Shown here piece by piece: positions 1 to 7,213 of a stretch of DNA of 16,218 bases. The notes below the pieces were generated by a model, which saw only the letters and a program-made list of their open reading frames with translations, was not told the DNA's origin and made no database searches. A program made the position numbers and the translations under genes. This DNA is from Actinomycetes bacterium (GTDB taxonomy: Bacteria; Actinomycetota; Acidimicrobiia; Acidimicrobiales; CADCSY01), in assembly GCA_025464025.1 (NCBI GenBank), contig JAODBP010000036.1:1-16218 (forward strand), written 5' to 3'. Within the stretch, counting starts at the first letter, position 1, and every line of letters begins with the position of its first letter.

Positions 1-1328
1 GCATGCCCCGCATGGACCAGATGCTCGACACGCTGAGCCCCGATGACCGCAAGCGGTTCATGCACCACTACAACATGCCGCCCTACTCGAACGGCGAGAC
101 CGGCCGCGTCGGTGGCACCAAGCGCCGCGAGGTCGGCCACGGCCTCCTCGCCGAGCGCGCCCTCCTCCCGGTGGTGCCCTCCCAGGAGAAGTTCTCCTAC
201 GCCCTGCGCCTCGTCTCCGAGGTGCTGTCGTCGAACGGCTCCACCTCGATGGGCTCGGTGTGCTCCGGCTCGCTGTCGCTCATGGACGCCGGTGTCCCGA
301 CCCGCGGTCATGTGTCCGGCATCGCCATGGGCCTCATCTACGAGGACGGCAAGTACACGACGCTCACCGACATCCTCGGCGCCGAGGATGCCTACGGCGA
401 CATGGACTTCAAGGTCGCCGGCACCGAGGACGCCATCACCGCCCTCCAGCTCGACACCAAGATCGAGGGTCTTCCGGCCGACGTGCTGCGCGCCGCCCTC
501 CTGCAGGCCCGCGAGGCCCGCATGCAGATCCTCGAGGTCATGAACTCGGCCATCGCCGAGTCCCGCCCCGAGGTCAACGGCACCGCCCCGAAGATCGTCA
601 GCTTCCAGATCCCGATGGACAAGATCGGCGAGGTCATCGGCCCGAAGGGCAAGGTCATCAACACCCTGCAGCAGGAGACCGGCGCCGACATCAACGTCGA
701 CGACGACGGCCAGGTCGGCACCGTCACCATCGGCTCCAAGGACGGCGAGGCCGTGGCCGAGGCCCGTCGCCGGATCGAGCTGATCCTCGACCCGCCGGCC
801 GCCGTGGTGGGTCAGACGTACCAGGGCCGGGTCGTGAACGTCACCAAGTTCGGTGCGTTCGTGAACATCCTCCCGGGCCGCGACGGCCTGCTCCACATCT
901 CCAAGCTGGGTGAGGGCAAGCGCATCGATCGGGTCGAGGACGTCCTCAACCTGGGCGACGCCGTCGAGGTCGTCGTCGAGGACATCGACCCGCAGGGCAA
1001 GGTCAGCCTCTCGCCCGTGGGCTACGAGGCGCCCGAGCGCAGCGAGCGCTCGAGCGAGGACCGCCCCCGCCGCGAGCGCAGCGACCGTCCCGAGCGGGGC
1101 GATCGCCCCGAGCGGGGCGAGCGTCGCCCGCGCGAGGACCGTGCGCCCCGTGAGGAGCGTGCGCCCCGCGAGGAGAGCGGCACCGCGGCGGCCACCGTGT
1201 CCTTCGAGGATGCCTTCGAGTCGGAGCTGAAGGAGGAGTTCGGCGACCTCGGTCCCGCCTCCAGCGCCCCGCCGTCGGAGCGTGACAGCAACCGTCGCCC
1301 CCGTGGCGGCGGCCGTGGTCGTCGCTAG
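1..1328 (+). CDS. pnp: Polynucleotide phosphorylase (PNPase), C-terminal part, truncated by window start
   Basis: PNPase degrades RNA 3'-to-5' by phosphorolysis and works in RNA turnover as a trimer. The gene runs in from the left; the frame begins at base 3 and 441 codons are visible, ending in TAG. Residue numbers count from base 3. The second RNase PH domain is present to about residue 170, including [13 protein letters not shown] (128-140). By family alignment D129, D135 and K137 correspond to the active-site D, D and K of the E. coli enzyme. A KH domain follows (about 198-262, GxxG loop VIGPKGKVI at 211-219), then an S1 domain (about 268-338). The tail beyond residue 342 is low-complexity, rich in Arg, Glu, Asp and Pro with DRPERG and ERAPRE repeats, and ends in an RGG-like GGGRGRR. 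The ATG at base 3 is internal. The neighbours M16 protease and dapB match the actinobacterial pnp locus. Identification is secure. Confidence 0.97.
   Translation, partial: MPRMDQMLDTLSPDDRKRFMHHYNMPPYSNGETGRVGGTKRREVGHGLLAERALLPVVPSQEKFSYALRLVSEVLSSNGSTSMGSVCSGSLSLMDAGVPTRGHVSGIAMGLIYEDGKYTTLTDILGAEDAYGDMDFKVAGTEDAITALQLDTKIEGLPADVLRAALLQAREARMQILEVMNSAIAESRPEVNGTAPKIVSFQIPMDKIGEVIGPKGKVINTLQQETGADINVDDDGQVGTVTIGSKDGEAVAEARRRIELILDPPAAVVGQTYQGRVVNVTKFGAFVNILPGRDGLLHISKLGEGKRIDRVEDVLNLGDAVEVVVEDIDPQGKVSLSPVGYEAPERSERSSEDRPRRERSDRPERGDRPERGERRPREDRAPREERAPREESGTAAATVSFEDAFESELKEEFGDLGPASSAPPSERDSNRRPRGGGRGRR
1035..1175 (+). repeat. In-gene degenerate tandem repeats coding the Arg/Glu/Asp-rich PNPase tail
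   Basis: This stretch encodes residues 345-391 of the visible PNPase. It contains two adjacent DRPERG units (bases 1083-1100 and 1101-1118) and two copies of a (E/D)RAPRE unit. The DNA is correspondingly repetitive, with CCCGAGCGGGGCGA occurring twice. Such alternating basic and acidic tails on RNA-processing enzymes are usually disordered and can bind RNA or partner proteins; that role here is inferred. Repeat number is likely to vary between related strains. Confidence 0.75.
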
Positions 1329-2594
1329 TTGACGATCCGCCTGACCACCCTCCCCAACGGGGTCCGGGTGGTCACCGAAGCCCTCCCGGACTCGCGGTCG
1401 GTCACGACCGGGTTCTGGGTCGGCGTGGGAGCTCGTGACGAGGCGCCGGCCGTGGCCGGCGCCTCGCACTTCCTCGAGCACCTGCTGTTCAAGGGCACCG
1501 ACTCGCGCACGGCGGCCCAGATCGCCGAGGCGGTCGACGCCGTCGGCGGCGAGATGAACGCCTTCACCGCCCAGGAGTGCACGGCGTACTACACGCGCCT
1601 CCCGGCCGGGCAGCTCGTCCTCGGGCTCGACATCCTCTGCGACGTGCTCTGGGCCCCGGCCTTCCGGCCCCACGAGATCGAGGCCGAGCGCCAGGTGATC
1701 CTCGAGGAGATCACCATGGAGGAGGACACGCCCGACGACCGGGTGATCACCCTCCTTGGGGAGGCCCTGTTCCCCGACCACCCCGTCGGCCGCGAGGTCC
1801 TCGGCTCCCGGGAGTCGATCGGCGCCATGACCCGTGACGACATCCGGGGCTTCCACGACGAGTGGTACCGCCCGGCCAACCTGGTGGTGGCCGTGGCCGG
1901 CGCCATCGAGCACGACGACGTCGTCGACGGCGTGGCCCGGCGGCTGGCCGGCATCGAGGGCGGGGCGCCGCCCGTGCGGGTCGCGCCGACGGCGCCGGCC
2001 GAGCGGCTGAAGGTGCTGAAGATGCGCGGCGAGCAGGCCCACCTCGCCGTCGGCGTGCGGGCGCTCCCCAAGGGCGACCCCGACCGGTTCGCCCTCGCCG
2101 TGGCCAACGTGGTGCTGGGCGGCGGCATGTCGAGCCGGCTGTTCCAGACCATCCGCGAGGAGCGGGGGCTGGCGTACGCCGTGTACTCCTACACGGGGTC
2201 CTACACCGACTGCGGCGCGCTGGTCGTCTACGCCGGCACGGCACCGGCCCGGCTCGGCGAGGTGCACGGCTTGATCCAGGACGAGCTCGACCACCTGCTG
2301 GCCGACGGCATCACCGACTCCGAGCTGCGGGTGGCCAAGGGCTACCTCGAGGGGTCGACCGTGCTCGGCCTCGAGGACTCCGGCGGCTGCATGAGCCGCA
2401 TCGGCAAGGCCGTGCTGGTGCATGGCGACGTCGTCGAGGTCGACGAGGTGCTGGCCCGCTACCGGGCCGTCACCCGGGCCGACGTGCAGCGGGCCGTGGC
2501 GCGGGTCCTCGGCCCGGGGGAGCGGTCGGTCGCCGTGGTCGGGCCGAACTCCCGTCGTGAGGTCGAGCGAGCTCTGACAGAGTTGAGGCCGTGA
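1329..2594 (+). CDS. M16-family zinc metallopeptidase (processing-peptidase / PepR-like)
   Basis: This is a 421-residue putative zinc endopeptidase of the pitrilysin/mitochondrial processing peptidase family. The inverted zinc motif HFLEH lies at residues 47-51 (H47, E50, H51), and E127 in ILEEI is at the expected distance for the third zinc ligand. The C-terminal half carries the conserved GGGMSSRLFQ (264-273) and RGLAYAV (279-285). Length is normal for single-chain bacterial M16 proteins. The start is a TTG immediately after the pnp TAG. I chose it because the family's N-terminal TTLPNGVRVV begins at residue 6, and the next plausible start (GTG at residue 14) would cut into that strand. No clear Shine-Dalgarno is visible, so translation probably depends on coupling to pnp. 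The stop overlaps the dapB start by 4 nt (GTGA). Mycobacteria have a PepR-type protease next to pnp; the substrate here cannot be told. Confidence 0.93.
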   Translation: MTIRLTTLPNGVRVVTEALPDSRSVTTGFWVGVGARDEAPAVAGASHFLEHLLFKGTDSRTAAQIAEAVDAVGGEMNAFTAQECTAYYTRLPAGQLVLGLDILCDVLWAPAFRPHEIEAERQVILEEITMEEDTPDDRVITLLGEALFPDHPVGREVLGSRESIGAMTRDDIRGFHDEWYRPANLVVAVAGAIEHDDVVDGVARRLAGIEGGAPPVRVAPTAPAERLKVLKMRGEQAHLAVGVRALPKGDPDRFALAVANVVLGGGMSSRLFQTIREERGLAYAVYSYTGSYTDCGALVVYAGTAPARLGEVHGLIQDELDHLLADGITDSELRVAKGYLEGSTVLGLEDSGGCMSRIGKAVLVHGDVVEVDEVLARYRAVTRADVQRAVARVLGPGERSVAVVGPNSRREVERALTELRP

Positions 2595-3382
2595 CGATCA
2601 AGGTCGGGGTCTTCGGCGCAGCCGGTCGGATGGGCAGCACGGTGTGCGATGCCGTGCTCAAGGATCCGGGCACCGAGCTGGTGGCCGCCGTCGACCCGCA
2701 CCACGAGGGGCTCGACGTCAAGACCGTCACCGGCGTCGACGTGCCCGGGCTGGTGCTGGGCGGCTCGTGCGAGTCGATGGCCGGCGCGGGCGTGGAGGTC
2801 GTGGTCGACTTCACCGAGGCCGACGCCGCCCGCGAGAACCTGCGGTGGTGTGCGGCCAACGGCATCCACGCCGTCGTCGGCACGACCGGCCTGACCGATG
2901 CCGACTACGACGAGCTGCGGGCGTCGTTCACCTCGAGCAACTGCGTCGTGGCCCCGAACTTCGCCATCGGCGCTGTGCTCATGATGCGGCTCGCCGAGAT
3001 CGCCGCGCCCTTCTTCGAGTCGGTCGAGGTCATCGAGCTCCACCACGAGAACAAGGTCGATGCCCCGTCGGGAACGGCCATGCTCACCGTTGCGCGCATC
3101 GCCGCCGCCTCGTCGGAGTGGACGCCCGACCCCACGACGCGGGAGATCCTCCAGGGCGCCCGTGGTGGCAAGGGCCCGGGCGACATCCCGGTGCACTCGC
3201 TGCGGGTGAAGGGCCTGGTCGCCCACCAGGAGGTGCTGTTCGGCACCACTGGGCAGACGCTCACCATCCGCCACGACTCGCTCGACCGGTCGTCGTTCAT
3301 GCCCGGCGTCCTCCTCGCCGTGAAGCGCGTGGCGGATCGCCCCGGCCTGACCGTCGGCCTCGACGCCCTGCTCGACCTCTAG
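2591..3382 (+). CDS. dapB: 4-hydroxy-tetrahydrodipicolinate reductase
   Basis: DapB reduces the DapA product with NAD(P)H to tetrahydrodipicolinate in cytoplasmic lysine/diaminopimelate synthesis, which also feeds the cell wall. The 263-residue length is normal. The Rossmann nucleotide loop GAAGRMG is at residues 9-15, the GTTG motif at 97-100 and APNFAIG at 121-127. The signature ELHHENKVDAPSGTA spans 149-163 and contains the catalytic H151/H152 and K155 region. It starts with GTG inside the last codons of the M16 gene (GTGA overlap), so it is translationally coupled and probably in the pnp operon. Its TAG stop overlaps the stop of the convergent MFS gene by 4 bases. Its pathway partner dapA lies about 10 kb downstream, beyond the accessory block. 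Confidence 0.97.
   Translation: MTIKVGVFGAAGRMGSTVCDAVLKDPGTELVAAVDPHHEGLDVKTVTGVDVPGLVLGGSCESMAGAGVEVVVDFTEADAARENLRWCAANGIHAVVGTTGLTDADYDELRASFTSSNCVVAPNFAIGAVLMMRLAEIAAPFFESVEVIELHHENKVDAPSGTAMLTVARIAAASSEWTPDPTTREILQGARGGKGPGDIPVHSLRVKGLVAHQEVLFGTTGQTLTIRHDSLDRSSFMPGVLLAVKRVADRPGLTVGLDALLDL
3379..3382. other. Convergent stop codons sharing a palindromic CTAG
   Basis: dapB (plus) ends with TAG at 3380-3382. The MFS transporter (minus) ends with TAG read from 3381 to 3379. The self-complementary CTAG therefore carries both stops and the genes overlap tail-to-tail by four bases. No terminator hairpin with a T-tract is visible between or just inside the two ends, so each transcript must run into the antisense strand of the other gene or end by another mechanism. 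Confidence 0.9.
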
Positions 3383-4836
3383 ACGAGCGGCTCGGCGAGG
3401 AGGCCGGCGCCACCGTCCTCGAGGTGGGTGCGAACCCGCAGCGGCCGCTCGGGCAGCCAGAAGGCGACGGCGAGCGAGATCGCCGCGACGGGCACGGCGG
3501 CGAGGAAGACCGGGGGCAGGGCGTCGGCGAACTTCGCCGCGGTGCGGGGGCCGTCGCCGAGCCCGGCGTTGAGGATGCCGCCGAAGACCGGCACGCCGAT
3601 GAGCGAGCCGAGCATGCGGAACAGGAGCTGGGTCGACGTGACGGTCCCCAGCTCGTTCGGCTCGGCGGCGTTCTGGGCGGCCAGCAGGGACGGTTGCATC
3701 GAGAACCCGACGCCGGTGCCGAGCAGCAGCACGAACACGGCGGCGAGGGCGATCGGCGTGTGCTCGGTGAGCGTCGCCATCAGGGCGACGCCGGCCAGCA
3801 TCAGGGCGGCGCCGTAGATCGGCCACGCCTTGATCTTCCCGTTGCGTTCGACCCGGCGACCCGAGATCCCGGTGCCGAAGGCGGCACCGAACATCACCGG
3901 GGTGAGCATGAGGCCCGAGCTGGTCGGGCTCACGCCGTGCACCTCCTGCATGAACAGGGGCACGAAGAAGATGCCGCACCAGAACAGCAGGCCGCTGGTC
4001 CAGTTGAGCCCGGCGGCCACCCGCATCACCGGGTCGCCGAACATGCGCAGCGGCATGATGGGCTCCGGGGCCCGCCGCTCCCGGGCGATGAACGCCGCGG
4101 TGCACGCCACGATGGCGACCACGAAGCCGAGCGCGGTCGCCGACAGCCACGAGAAGTCGTGACCGCCGAGGCTGGTGAGCACGATGAAGGCGACGAGGGC
4201 GGCGCCGAGCAGGGCGGAGCCGGCCCAGTCGATGGCGTGCTCGAGCCGCCGGTAGGGGATCTGGAGCTGGCTGGCGATCAGGCCGATGGCGAGGAGCCCG
4301 AACGGGATGTTGATCGTGAAGGCCCACCGCCAGCTCAGGTGGTCGACGAACACGCCCCCGACGACCGGCCCGATCACGCTGGCCACGGCGAAGGCGATCC
4401 CCTGGTAGCCGAGCCACCGGCCGGCCTGGCGGGCCGGGACGAGGTCGGCGATCACGGCCATCGACACCGTGCCGATGCCGCCGCCCCCGACGCCCTGCAC
4501 GAACCGGGCCACGAGGAGCTGGTCCATGGTCTGGGCTGCGCCGCACGCCACCGACCCGACGAGGAACACCACGACGGCGACGAGGAGGATCTTCTTGCGG
4601 CCGTGGAGGTCGCCGATCTTCCCCCACAGCGGCATGGACGTCACCTGGGCCAGGAGGTAGGCGGTGATGACCCACGTGACCCGGGAGAAGCCGCCCACGT
4701 CACGGGTGATCGACGGCAGGGCGGTGGCGACGATCGTGCCGTCCATCGAGCTCAGCACCATGGCGAGCTGGAGCCCGATGAAGGCGATCACGGCCTGCCG
4801 GGTCACGCCGTTCTCGACCCTGCCGCCCGCCGCCAT
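3379..4836 (-). CDS. MFS drug exporter, DHA2 family (EmrB/QacA type, 14 TM)
   Basis: This is a 485-residue integral membrane transporter of the drug:H+ antiporter-2 group, expected to export amphipathic compounds using the proton gradient. About 14 hydrophobic segments can be marked (starting near residues 14, 53, 83, 108, 141, 170, 203, 232, 271, 307, 336, 361, 403 and 442). Family motifs are MDGTIVATALPSI (31-43, the DHA2 D1-type motif in TM1), GKIGDLHGRKKIL (72-84, motif A), RFVQGVGGG (111-119, motif B) and VIGPVVGGVF (154-163, antiporter motif C). The ATG at 4836 leaves a short N-terminal tail before TM1; the next Met residues lie inside TM1. It follows the HAD gene by 43 bases on the same strand, but a hairpin fills that gap, so co-transcription is uncertain. 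No local regulator is obvious. Substrate unknown. Confidence 0.92.
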   Translation of the reverse strand: MAAGGRVENGVTRQAVIAFIGLQLAMVLSSMDGTIVATALPSITRDVGGFSRVTWVITAYLLAQVTSMPLWGKIGDLHGRKKILLVAVVVFLVGSVACGAAQTMDQLLVARFVQGVGGGGIGTVSMAVIADLVPARQAGRWLGYQGIAFAVASVIGPVVGGVFVDHLSWRWAFTINIPFGLLAIGLIASQLQIPYRRLEHAIDWAGSALLGAALVAFIVLTSLGGHDFSWLSATALGFVVAIVACTAAFIARERRAPEPIMPLRMFGDPVMRVAAGLNWTSGLLFWCGIFFVPLFMQEVHGVSPTSSGLMLTPVMFGAAFGTGISGRRVERNGKIKAWPIYGAALMLAGVALMATLTEHTPIALAAVFVLLLGTGVGFSMQPSLLAAQNAAEPNELGTVTSTQLLFRMLGSLIGVPVFGGILNAGLGDGPRTAAKFADALPPVFLAAVPVAAISLAVAFWLPERPLRVRTHLEDGGAGLLAEPLV

Positions 4837-4860
4837 CCCCGCTCAACCTAACCAGCGGGG
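4837..4860 (-). promoter_or_regulatory. Perfect 7-bp stem hairpin abutting the MFS start codon
   Basis: CCCCGCT at 4837-4843 and AGCGGGG at 4854-4860 are exact inverted repeats with a 10-nt loop. In mRNA sense (minus strand) the second arm ends directly against the ATG of the MFS gene and contains its only G-rich, Shine-Dalgarno-like bases. A folded RNA would hide that site. The hairpin could equally be an attenuator or terminator after the HAD gene, although no T-tract follows. It could also be a protein operator. Confidence 0.5.
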
Positions 4861-4879
4861 ACGGCGGAGTCGAACAGGC

Positions 4880-5557
4880 TCAGACTTGGCGCCGCGGCGG
4901 CTGGAGCAGCTCGTCGCGCAGGGCGGCGGCGTCGGTGAAGTGGATCCCGTGGAAGCCGAGGGCGGCGGCCGCCTCGACGTTCTCGAGGCGGTCGTCGACG
5001 AAGGCGGCCGTCGCCGGGTCGACGCCGTGTCGGTCGACGAGGATCCGGTAGATCGCCGGGTCGGGCTTGATCAGGCCTTCCTGGCCCGATGCGACGACGG
5101 CGTCGAACAGGTCGAGCCAGGCGAAGCCGTCGAGCACGTGGAGCACGTCGGCCGGCATGTTCGAGAGCACGAGCAGTCGGGTGCCGGCGGCGTGGAGGTC
5201 GCGGACGACGTCGACCGTGCCCGGCACCTCGCCGGCGATCATGTCGTGGTACCTCGCGTGCCACAGCGAGATGGCCTCGGCGTGCTCGGGGTGCTCGGCG
5301 ATGAGCTCGGGGATGGTCTCGGCCATGGGTCGACCGAGGTCGTGCTGGGTGTGCCATGCCCACGTGGCGACCTCGGCGAGGAAGCGCTCGACCTCCTCCT
5401 CGGAGCCGAGCACCTGGCGGTAGAGGTGGCGGGGGTCCCAGTCGACGAGGACGCCCCCGAGGTCGAAGACCACGGTGCTGATGGTCTCGCTCCGCAGGCT
5501 CCGCTCGACTGCCGCCTGCTCGCTGGCGCTCCCGACAGCGGCCTCGCACTCAGGCAT
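4880..5557 (-). CDS. HAD-superfamily hydrolase, subfamily IA (YihX-like phosphatase)
   Basis: This is a probable phosphatase of the haloacid dehalogenase fold. All four motifs are visible: FDLGGVLVDWD (31-41, nucleophile D32), LVLSNMP (129-135, S132), KPDPAIY (164-170, K164) and FVDDRLENVEAA (187-198, D188/D189). The third position of motif I is Gly rather than the usual Asp (DLG), as in YihX-type sugar-phosphate phosphatases and some HAD-fused hydrolases. The ATG at 5557 gives 225 residues, but the first 28 or so precede the normal HAD start. They are encoded largely by a dispersed repeat (5478-5536). A GTG at 5473 (V29) would start the protein right at motif I and leave the repeat as leader. 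A weak GAAGAG precedes the ATG. The gene lies 9 nt after the DUF885 gene, so it is probably in the same transcript. Substrate unknown. Confidence 0.85.
   Translation of the reverse strand: MPECEAAVGSASEQAAVERSLRSETISTVVFDLGGVLVDWDPRHLYRQVLGSEEEVERFLAEVATWAWHTQHDLGRPMAETIPELIAEHPEHAEAISLWHARYHDMIAGEVPGTVDVVRDLHAAGTRLLVLSNMPADVLHVLDGFAWLDLFDAVVASGQEGLIKPDPAIYRILVDRHGVDPATAAFVDDRLENVEAAAALGFHGIHFTDAAALRDELLQPPRRQV
5478..5536 (+). repeat. Dispersed repeat, copy 1 (59 bp), inside the apparent 5' end of the HAD gene
   Basis: Bases 5478-5510 are identical to 10278-10310 (33 of 33). After a short variable spacer (GCCGC here, CCCT in copy 2), bases 5516-5536 are identical to 10315-10335 (21 of 21). 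Both copies have the same orientation. The plus strand repeats GCTC/CTCCGC words and is not palindromic, so it is not a classical REP hairpin. On the minus strand it reads in frame as part of the HAD N-terminus, GSASEQAAVERSLRSET (residues 9-25). Confidence 0.85.
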
Positions 5558-5566
5558 CTCGGCTCT

Positions 5567-7213
5567 TCAGCAGGCCCACTGGTCGATGACCTGCTCGAGC
5601 ATCCCGAGGGGGAGGGCGCCGTGGCGGAGGACCTCGTCGTGGAAGCCGCGGAGGTCGAAGCGGTCGCCCATCGTCGAGGCCGCCCGGTCGCGGAGCTCCT
5701 GGATCTTGAGCGAACCGATCTTGTAGGCGAGGGCCTGGCCGGGCATGACGATGTAGCGGTCGACCTCCACGATCAGATCGTGCTCGGGCGAGGGCGAGTG
5801 GTCGACGAAGAAGTCGATGGCCTGCTGGCGGGTCCACCCGAGCGCGTGCATGCCGGTGTCGAGCACCAGCCGGCAGGCCCGCATCATCTCGGCCTCCAGC
5901 GCGCCGTAGCGCTGGTACGGGTCGTCGTACATGCCGAGCTCGGGGCCGAGGCTCTCGCAGTAGAGGCCCCAGCCCTCGATGTAGGCGGTGCAGGTGAGGC
6001 TCTGGCGCCGGAAGTTGGGAAGGCCCTCGGTCTCCTGGGCCAGCGCGATCTGGAAGTGGTGGCCGGGCACCGCCTCGTGGAGGCAGATGGCCTCCATGTT
6101 CCACTTGGGGCGGGAGCCGAGGTCGTAGGTGTTGGCGTAGAACATGCCGGCCCGGCCCAGCTCGAGCGAGCCGGGCATGTAGTAGGCGCCGGGTGCGGAC
6201 GGGGCCTGCTCGGCCGGCACCGGGGTGACCCCGAAGGGCAGGCGGGGGAGGCGGGAGAACAGCTTCACGATCGCGGGGTCGGCCCGCTTGGCGATGTCGC
6301 GGTAGAAGCCGAGCAGCTCGTCCTCGGTGGTGAAGTAGTGCATCGGGTCGGTCCGGAGGTGCTCGGCGAACGCCTTGCGGTCACCGGCGAAGCCGGTCTG
6401 CTCCTGCACCCGGTCCATCTCGGCGGCGATGCGGGTCACCTCGGCCTGGCCGATGTCGTGGATCTCCTGCGGGGTCAGGTCGGTGGTCGTGTGGTAGCGG
6501 ACGCGCTCGGCGTACCAGTCGGCGCCGTCGGGCAGGGCGGCCAGCGAGATCTCGTCGCGGCACGCCGGCAGGTACGTGTCGTTGACGACGTCGGCCAGGC
6601 GCTGGAAGGCCGGCACCAGCCGCTCGGCCACGATCGCCGCGGCCTCGGTCCGCACCTCCTCCGGGGCCCCGGCCAGGGCGGACAGGAACGGGTTGCCCTC
6701 GCCGGCGTCGAGGTTGAGGGCGATCTGGTTCGGCACCTCGCGCAGGCAGATCTGAGGCTGGGTGACGCCGAGGGCCAGCCCGCGGTGCAGGAGCTCGATC
6801 GTCTGGTCGACCAGGTCGGGGACACCGGCCAGGCGGGCCAGCACGTCGTGGCGCTCCTGCTCGGAGTCCGTGCCCATGATCCCGAGGTAGAACGACGGGT
6901 CGAGGTGCACGCCCTCCATCTGGTCGAGGGCGAGGTACGGCGCCGGGAACTGCGCGGCGTCGACCTCGGCCTGCTCGACGGCGAGGAACATCTCGAGGCT
7001 GGTCCGGTCGACCTCGCCGAGGGCGGACGGATCGACGGCCTTCGCCTCGTCGAGCCAGCGGCTCGCCTCGCGGCGGCGGCGCTCGACGGCGTCGACCGAC
7101 ATGTCGGTCCAGCGGTCGTGGCCCTCGGGCCAGCCGGTCATGGTGGCCAGCTCGGGCACCTCGGCCATGAGGTGGGCCCAGTGCCGGTCGAACAGGTCGT
7201 GCAGGTCAGTCAT
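5567..7213 (-). CDS. DUF885 family protein, probable zinc metallopeptidase-like hydrolase
   Basis: The 548-residue protein has the DUF885 signature HEAVPGHH at residues 379-386, an HExxxGHH-type element expected to bind a metal. The downstream GWGLYCE (414-420) would offer E420 as a further ligand, by analogy with gluzincin-type peptidases. MPGQALAYKIG (490-500) is another conserved DUF885 block. No signal peptide or membrane segment is seen, so it is probably cytoplasmic. Length is normal for the family. The ATG overlaps the end of the SDR gene by 8 nt (ATGACTGA), implying coupling, and the HAD gene follows 9 nt downstream. Family members are poorly characterised; peptidase activity is inferred from the motif and the substrate is unknown. 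Confidence 0.88.
   Translation of the reverse strand: MTDLHDLFDRHWAHLMAEVPELATMTGWPEGHDRWTDMSVDAVERRRREASRWLDEAKAVDPSALGEVDRTSLEMFLAVEQAEVDAAQFPAPYLALDQMEGVHLDPSFYLGIMGTDSEQERHDVLARLAGVPDLVDQTIELLHRGLALGVTQPQICLREVPNQIALNLDAGEGNPFLSALAGAPEEVRTEAAAIVAERLVPAFQRLADVVNDTYLPACRDEISLAALPDGADWYAERVRYHTTTDLTPQEIHDIGQAEVTRIAAEMDRVQEQTGFAGDRKAFAEHLRTDPMHYFTTEDELLGFYRDIAKRADPAIVKLFSRLPRLPFGVTPVPAEQAPSAPGAYYMPGSLELGRAGMFYANTYDLGSRPKWNMEAICLHEAVPGHHFQIALAQETEGLPNFRRQSLTCTAYIEGWGLYCESLGPELGMYDDPYQRYGALEAEMMRACRLVLDTGMHALGWTRQQAIDFFVDHSPSPEHDLIVEVDRYIVMPGQALAYKIGSLKIQELRDRAASTMGDRFDLRGFHDEVLRHGALPLGMLEQVIDQWAC

Noticed and set aside
1083..1118. CRISPR-like or other short tandem repeat array
   Set aside because: The repeated units are in frame within the PNPase coding sequence and encode the DRPERG tail; there are no spacers.
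2459..4851. Long open frames on both strands (over 700 codons) across dapB and the MFS gene
   Set aside because: They are shifted-frame shadows rich in Arg, Pro, Gly and Asp, with no recognisable motif, and conflict with clearly conserved dapB and MFS proteins.
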